Assembly (NCBI GenBank): GCA_963920635.1
Contig: OY987301.1
Location: 15,666,501-15,730,500, forward strand
Reading direction: 5' to 3'
From: Pseudeuparius sepicola
Lineage: Eukaryota > Arthropoda > Insecta > Coleoptera > Anthribidae
DNA: 64,000 nucleotides
Of the stretch, positions 57,827 to 64,000 are shown piece by piece (positions within the stretch are counted from its first letter, which is position 1; every line of letters starts with the position of its first letter). The notes under the pieces were generated by a model. The model had not been told where the DNA came from. It saw nothing but the letters and a program-made list of their open reading frames with translations, and did no database searches. The translations under genes were made by a program, and so were the position numbers.

Positions 57827-58651
57827 GTAGGAAAGTACTCCATACATCTTGGGTCACTTCATCAGAAGAGTCGGGTAATACAATGTCAAAATATCTCGAA
57901 TCAATTTTAAAAAGTAATAAATCACGTGATTGAAGCTATAAGTAGGATGCAAATGTGTATATGGAACAGTTTGACACCAAGTCATCAGCACCACGAGACC
58001 CAGGATTCATTCATAAAGTCTGTTTTATTTTGCAAGACGATATGACTGGATTTTGTCTCTTACTCATTACGATGAAACTGGAGGAGAAATTATGAATGTG
58101 GACAATGTGAAGCCGTAATTGGTTTTAATTAATATTTTACTTTTACCCAAAGTTATCAACAATAAGTATGTGTAATGGTGGAATTTATCTTGTCACAAAA
58201 GGCTTCACAACATTATTATAAACTTTAAAGTACAATTTTAAGATAAAATGATGTGTTTTACTGGCAACAGATCAAATGTAAATAATAGTATCTAGGGATT
58301 CCAATAACTTTGGTTTGACAACTATTTGTAACTTTCAAAGCCTATAAGGCAGTCCAATTCGTGTTAATTTTGCAAAGTTTAGTTTTACTTTAGAGCGTTC
58401 CATTGTAAAGATTGTTTTGGTTCAATTTCGTGTGTTTCTATTATGTAAAAAGCGCATATAAACAGTTGTTATTGACAATGGGCTATTATTTTATAAATTT
58501 GCAAGTTCAAAACCCCAAAGTAGCAAGCCGCTATAGATAAAAACTAAATATTTTATTTCGCACTGAAGGACTCAAGTTTAGATTTTCCTCCAGGTTGTCA
58601 ATCGAGAATACTTACACCAATCTGGAATACAGTTTATTTTTTTAACTGCAG
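57827..58651. other. TESK intron 3 (825 bp)
   Basis: AT-rich, no repeat or gene recognised. It is bounded by GTAGGA and TTTTTTAACTGCAG. Confidence 0.8.
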
Positions 58652-58836
58652 GGACTCCCATATGACGAACGCAGTGACGTCTTCAGCTATGGCATCGTGC
58701 TATGCGAGCTGATTGCTCGAGTGGAGGCGGACCCAGATCAGCTGCCAAGAACGGACAACTTTGGCTTAGACTATCTGGCCTTTTCCGAGCTCTGTGGTCA
58801 AAACGTTGTGCCTGATTTCCTGAAGCTGGCCTTCAG
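58652..58836 (+). CDS. cdi: TESK-type kinase, coding exon 4
   Basis: The exon is 61 codons plus two bases, after the acceptor CTGCAG. It starts [20 protein letters not shown] (the D-V-F-S-Y-G motif of subdomain IX), then [23 protein letters not shown] and FLKLAF. The donor is CAG|GTAAGA at 58837, leaving AG of a split codon (Arg or Ser). The rest of the C-lobe (the CC-x-x-x-x-x-RP region) and any C-terminal tail are not in the window, so the gene runs past 64000. Confidence 0.93.
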
Positions 58837-59695
58837 GTAAGACATCACAGATACTAATCTCTGTTTTTTTTTGTCTAGTTTTCAATCCAGTGCTAACATT
58901 TTATAAAAGTGCCAATTGAAGTTGAAGGTTGAGGTTTTATGGGCACAAGGAGTTTATTACTATTATTATTTTAAGCCTCAATATGTTCTCTGGCAAAACC
59001 ATAGTTATTGTACCACGACTATGGGCAACACTGACTGGTGGAATTATAAAAAAACATCTATTTTGACAGTAATGGGAAGCAAGGTTTGAGTGACTTTACT
59101 TATACAGAGTGTTTTATCTTAAGTGCGAACACCCCCTTAAAATTTTTGTTTATGGAAGCATATCCTTTCAGGTCTCATACATTTGTTTGAATAATATAAA
59201 AATCAGCTCAAATTATTTTTTCCGAAAAATGTGGTGCATGTCAAGAAAGATGACATCGATCAAAATTAATTATGTCTTCCACAACACTAATTAATTAATA
59301 AAAAAACCTATAATATAAAACTTTTTTTTAATTAATTGTTAGAGATAACTATATAACTATATGGTTGGAATTTGGAGAAGAAAAGGAACCTAAAAAAAAC
59401 AAAATATACAGGGTGTCTCAAAAATCAGACCAAGTTATGCTCACTTCCGGTCAAACTGGATATCAGAAATGAAATCCGACAATCCTTTGTTACTCCCCAT
59501 TACTAATATTACGTATTAAAATCCAACTTAATTTTTTTTAAAAGGGTATTAAAAAAAATTTTTTTATTTTACACAAGTATAGTTTTTGAACCTTCAATTT
59601 ATTTTTCAAATTACCGAGAAAATCACGTTAACTGGGACACAATCATAATACTTTAATTTTTTCTTTTTTTATTTATTATTTATTTATTATTTATT
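58837..59695. other. Start of TESK intron 4, with an isolated TIR end
   Basis: ATACAGGGTGTCTCAAAAAT at 59406 is a well-preserved start of a CAGGGTG-type element, with no clear partner nearby. Elsewhere AT-rich. Confidence 0.4.
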
Positions 59696-61503
59696 AGGCA
59701 AAGTGCCTATTGAGAAAGTATATAGATGGCAAATGTCCGAGCATTTATGATTTTGAGCAGGACACTTTTAACTTTTAAAAATGTCCGCCAAGGCCTCGAG
59801 CATTTATGGACATTTTTGCTTGTGAAAGACCTTTAAAACAAGACCCCATATGTATGACTTTTGATTAAAAAAGTATAAAGTAAAACAAAAATACAAAAAT
59901 TTAAAATATGTAAAATTAAAAAAAATTCTAGTTACAGACTGAAGACAAATTTAGAAGACCCAACTCTTAGGTACATGTAGGATGTAGGTTAATTAGGTTT
60001 GCAATCAATAAAAATATTCCAGTATTGTTAAAATTTAAAATTATTAAAATAACTTTTGATCTGAAATTCAAGGCAGTAATTATAATTATTACCTCAATTA
60101 ATTAACAATAAGAGCTATATTCAATATTTACATCTACATCAGAAATACTTTTTATATTTTTGTTACTACTAAATCTAAATAACTTCTTTATCTGTACTGG
60201 AACCTTTGAATTAAGTGTTTCCTCATTCTTCCTGCATGCAGCTTTACAAAATTCACAAATAGCATATTTTAATTTTTGTTCACTTCTTTTCTTGAAGTAA
60301 TTCCAGACAATTGAGTTTTGTTTGACCATTTTGCAAAGTAGGTACACAGTTCTCAATATTCTAGTTTAGAATTAGAAACGTTTTTGTAGTTTTATAGGTT
60401 AGAAATGGAGGGATTTGTTTTATAAATGACCATAAATGCTCATGAATGCTCATAAATGACCATAAATGCTCACAAGTGTCCAGAAATTCTCATTAATTCT
60501 CTTAACTGACAACATTTATATAAATGATCATAAATGCTCCAAAACTGCCGGACAGTGACCAAAAATGGCAAGACACTTTTAAAAATGTCCTGCTAGAAAG
60601 TGTACAATGTACAATTAAAGAGCGTTTTTAGATTATTCGCTTTCTCATATTCTTCGGTTCAGATTTAATGGAGCATTTAATATTTAAATAACTTCCCATT
60701 TTGTAAATAACACCATTAATGAAGCTAAAATTTAATATGTCAAGTTCAAAGTACTCTCCTATGGCAAAGCATATTTAATGTTAATGTAAAACAGTTTAAA
60801 ATTGTGACGGGTAGTTTCTTAGAAAAAAAAAACAGGTTTTAAGTTATAGTGCTCACAGATTCTCAAAATCTGAGAAAAATTACGAAAATAAATAAACAAA
60901 AAGTATTTTCATTGAAATGAAATCAAAGTTACTTCACGATATTCTGATTTAATGAGAAGAAAGAAAATTCTACATGTAATTGGACTTTTTAACGAAAAAT
61001 TCAAATAATTCGTTTGGAAGTTTGGTCGCGCTATAAAAGTTATGGTTGATTTCTTAATTCAATGAAACGAATTAAAAAAATAAACAAGGAACTTTTAGTC
61101 GTCCACCTGATGACATACGTTATGGACAGTTGAAACTAAATATTATAGTACACGATTTACGCAAATACAAAGATGACGAGACCTGAGTTACATATATGAT
61201 ACAGCTACTCGAGCAAAGATTATGGCTGATGATAATGTGAAACAATAAACCCATCTCTAATGTCACTTATTAATTAGAAAGGTTTAATCCTTTAGTGCAC
61301 CTATCACACCCTATTTTACCTGGCCCTAGTAAAAGTATAAAGGTATAAAAAAAGGTTTCATTTATATAAATTTATATAAATGATCATAAATGCTCCAAAA
61401 CTGCCGGACAGTGACCAAAAATGGCAAGACACTTTTAAAAATGTCCTGCTAGAAAGTATTAGGAAAAGTTGTTCAGAATAATAACAGTAAAGGCACTTTG
61501 CCT
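59696..61503. mobile_element. 1.8 kb element with AGGCAAAGTGCCT ends
   Basis: The left end AGGCAAAGTGCCT (59696) and right end AGGCACTTTGCCT (61491) are inverted copies, and each is itself nearly palindromic. Two exact ~87-bp direct repeats lie inside at 60515-60601 and 61371-61457 (with CTGCCGGACAGTGACC). Repeated ATGACCATAAATGCTC words occur at 60423-60475, and a minus-strand BED-finger-like frame lies at 60102-60356. A non-autonomous hAT-type element is a reasonable guess, but I see no 8-bp duplication. Confidence 0.55.
60102..60356 (-). pseudogene. BED-finger-like fragment
   Basis: The 84-codon frame contains SIVWNYFKKRSEQKLKYAIC, then EFC and NEETLNSK, which follows the BED zinc-finger pattern S-x-V-W-x-x-F up to C-x2-C. 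The two His ligands expected downstream are missing, so it is either degraded or truncated. BED fingers are the usual N-terminal DNA-binding domain of hAT transposases, and it sits inside the 59696-61503 element. Confidence 0.45.
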
Positions 61504-63396
61504 ACTTAAAGAATAAAAACTCAACAAAAAAGGAACAAATAACAGTAAGCATTAGTCTCAAACTTGGTGCATCTTTTTTTCCAGTATTTTGCACAGAAAA
61601 GGCTCTTTACCTAGGCAGAAAATGAATTATCACAATATGGTCAAATTTGAACAACACCCTGTGTATTACCCTTGTGGTTTATAGCAAATAGCAACTACCT
61701 TCTATATTCTGCTTAGGCATACAGAGATTACAGAATTTTCAGAAGATGCCTTGATTGTCTCTTTGTCAGTCCTCGAAACAGACCTCCTAAATAAAGCTGG
61801 ACTGCTATTGGTGCTTTCCCCTCCACCAATTTTTGTTCAACCGCCAGAGGGCGCTAAAGGCTGGTTTTTGGCCACCATAATGTGCTGATTTCTAGGGGAA
61901 CTGTTGGCACCATTTAGGTTCAAGTCTTCTTCTTCCTCTTTTTCACTTTATTTCAAATAACCGTCAAAAAACGCAGGTTTCTTCTTGGCTTCCCCTCTGC
62001 TGTCAGCACAACATGGCGGTAGCCTGTTCCGGACATTTTTAACATATGGCAGGGTTGCCATTGGGTCACTAAAAGTCACTTTTTTAATCAGTAGTCACTA
62101 AAAAGTCACTTTTTTAAGGATAGGTCACTAAAAGTCACATTAATATGCAAAACTGCACACACCGGCAAATTTGAATTTAAAGAAAGAGGTAAACAGGGCG
62201 TTAATTAAGTAGACGTATGTACTATGTTCACATTATAGGAGCAATTATAGTTTACTTGATTTTAAATTTTCAAAACAAAAATTTAATATAAATGTAGATC
62301 CTGAAAGGCGTCGTAGAAAATACAGAGTGTTGATTTTTTTATAAAGAAGTTTTCCTTTAATAATTTGAAAATCAAGTCGTATCAAATTCAAATTTGGTGC
62401 ACAATTTTAATGCATTAAAGTGTACTTTTAAGCCAAAAACTTTTTTTATCATTTTAGAAGAGGCGTGCGCAGGGATAACCGTGGTTTAAAGTTAAAGAAA
62501 AATATAATAAGGCACAGATTTTTTTAAATGTAGGTAATACGATTTTCTGACTTAGCACTCAACTCTAAACAAAAGACGCCTCTCAACATTTTTCAATTGA
62601 ATTAGTCCATTAGCCATTTTCGGAAAAAATTAAAAAAGTTTGGAATACTGATTTTCGACTAATTTCGGAAAAAAGTATTGAATTTACACGGATTTTTTTT
62701 GTTTGTTTTTTTTTTTAATTAAACGGCACCCCTTAACAGCTGTTTAAGTTTAAATATTTTGAAAACATTAAATTATTTTTTATTCAACCATTACCTCAAC
62801 ATTTTTCAACACTGTATTTTCAAAACGAAGCCATTTAAGGAAGTTTTTGTTTTAAAATAAAGTAAGCTTTCCTTAAAGTGGTTCAGATTGTTTTTTCAAA
62901 CTTTTTTGTACGTTAGAATATTTTTGTTTTCCATATGGCATGTAAGAATAGTAGTATGTCGAAATTTTTGCTCCAGTTTGAAAGTTATGACAAAAAAACA
63001 TAACTTTTTGGTGGACATAGAATTTTTGGTCCTAAATATATATATTTTTTTCAGTTAATATTTGGTACACCATAACAATACACTTCTCTGATTTTAAATT
63101 GCGGGACTTTGAATATGTAAGTAAAAATTCTCTTATTTTAAAAAATCTGTAACTTACAAAAAGTTCGAAAAAACGATCCGATCAACCTTAAAGTTTGTCT
63201 GTATGCTTAATTAACATCTGGTATATTGACTTTTTAACTCTCATAGTCTAGTAATAATGAACGGACTTTCGAGTACAAAACAAACTGTAGGTATCATCGC
63301 TTGCTCAACTACTGTCCAATTATATATCTTAATTATTTTTTAAAAGTAAAAAGTTTGATTATTTTTTAACGTAAAAATTGTTTTGCAAGATTCAAG
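61504..63396. other. Intron 4, with a small tandem repeat
   Basis: AACACCCTGTGTATTACC at 61655 is another isolated terminus. AGTCACTTTTTTAA-type units are repeated about three times at 62076-62145 with GGTCACTAAAAGTCAC between. The stretch 62330-63200 has the AT-rich style of the foldback elements, but no pairing was confirmed. Confidence 0.4.
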
Positions 63397-63722
63397 GGGC
63401 CGCGGTGGCCTCGCTCGTACCGGCGCTGACTTTTTAGACTGCATGTTTTTCTGCCTTCGATCGACCTTGGTTCGAGACAGGCGCATGCATATATCTTTAA
63501 AGAAAAACACCGCTATGGCCAAGAGCGCTGGACAAATGTGGATTAACGGTATTGCTCCTAAATAGCTTTATCCGTGTGATTTACTAATTGTCCTACAATC
63601 ACTGGGATTACTACGGTTTTCTAGGGTTTTCCGTAGTACTTGAGCAAATGCTATCCTAGTTCTATCTGGAAAAAAGTCGGCCCTAGCCGCAAATGGCAAT
63701 GAAGACAAAATAATAGTAATTG
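63397..63722 (+). repeat. SINE-like repeat, copy 2
   Basis: It begins GGCCGCGGTGGCCTCGCTCG and carries GGTTCGAGACA (B-box-like) at 63469-63479. It then has AAGAAAAACACCGCTATGGC, GCTGGACAAATGTGGATT, GGGATTACTACGG, GCTATCCTAGTTCTAT and CGGCCCTAGCCGCAAATGGC. It ends AATAATAGTAATTGCC. It is the same unit as 56770-57072 in opposite orientation. Short frames over it are meaningless. An ATT microsatellite follows at 63793-63815. Confidence 0.7.
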
Positions 63723-64000
63723 CCCCCCTCCCCCGCACAAGCATGTAGTTGCTTCTGGGATACTCCTAGTTTGGAGTATTGTGAGGGTGAGAATTATTAT
63801 TATTATTATTATTATAATAAATGATTGCAAACAATTATTTGAACACTTAAGTATAGTTTTTTCATTTGTAGTTAAACTTTTGACTCAATCGCAGATAAGT
63901 TTGTGTTCAAAGTTGAACTACAGATGAAAAGGCTGGTTCTTATAGTGTTTATTATACCTGGGATTACCTGGGATTTTTTTATTTATATTTATTTTGTTTT
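63723..64000. other. Right edge, intron 4 continues
   Basis: AT-rich with an ATT microsatellite (63793-63815). TACCTGGGATTACCTGGGATT near 63956 is a short local duplication. Nothing else is seen. Confidence 0.5.

Noticed and set aside
63340..63565. 60-codon frames near the right edge
   Set aside because: They lie on the SINE-like repeat and have no conserved coding content.

Overview
Organism. The window reads as insect nuclear DNA. It is AT-rich, with short GC-richer exons, canonical GT-AG introns, dense DNA transposons and MITEs, and three genes whose closest recognisable relatives are animal or insect proteins. I cannot fix the order; a beetle or another insect with a large, repeat-rich genome is plausible. 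No bacterial operon, CRISPR array or rRNA gene is present.

Layout. (1) 1-4539: one exon of a regucalcin/SMP-30-type gene (553-870/879) sits between two inverted copies of a ~0.5 kb repeat (1-490 and 4071-4539), next to a 1.54 kb foldback element (1011-2552) that carries a broken transposase tail. (2) 4844-5705: a complete two-exon gene for mitochondrial ribosomal protein L55. (3) 7054-58836: four consecutive coding exons of a TESK-type dual-specificity protein kinase (Drosophila center divider, cdi). The kinase core runs from the glycine loop through subdomain X, phase-consistent across three introns; the gene continues past the right edge. All three genes are on the + strand.

The first TESK intron is about 47 kb and dominates the window. 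It holds a 41-copy, indel-free array of a 236-bp CpG-rich satellite (19966-29649), with a hAT-like MITE at its left edge. It also holds a 791-bp TIR element carrying a tRNA-like Pol III unit, a P-superfamily MITE with a THAP-domain start and perfect 8-bp target duplication, and a 297-bp MITE built around a GGAATTTT minisatellite. There is also a Tc1-type element (31382-36685) with a dead transposase and nested MITEs, three diverged copies of a hairpin-ended family that contains tandem repeats, and several foldback elements. Later introns hold two SINE-like copies in opposite orientation and a BED-finger-containing element.

How the parts relate. The three genes are probably independent neighbours: an SMP-30 protein, a mitoribosomal protein and a cofilin-kinase-family enzyme. 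I see no operon-like or multi-gene system. The unusual content is the satellite array inside a kinase intron and the variety of small non-autonomous elements, including 33- and 36-bp insertions flanked by exact 7-bp duplications.
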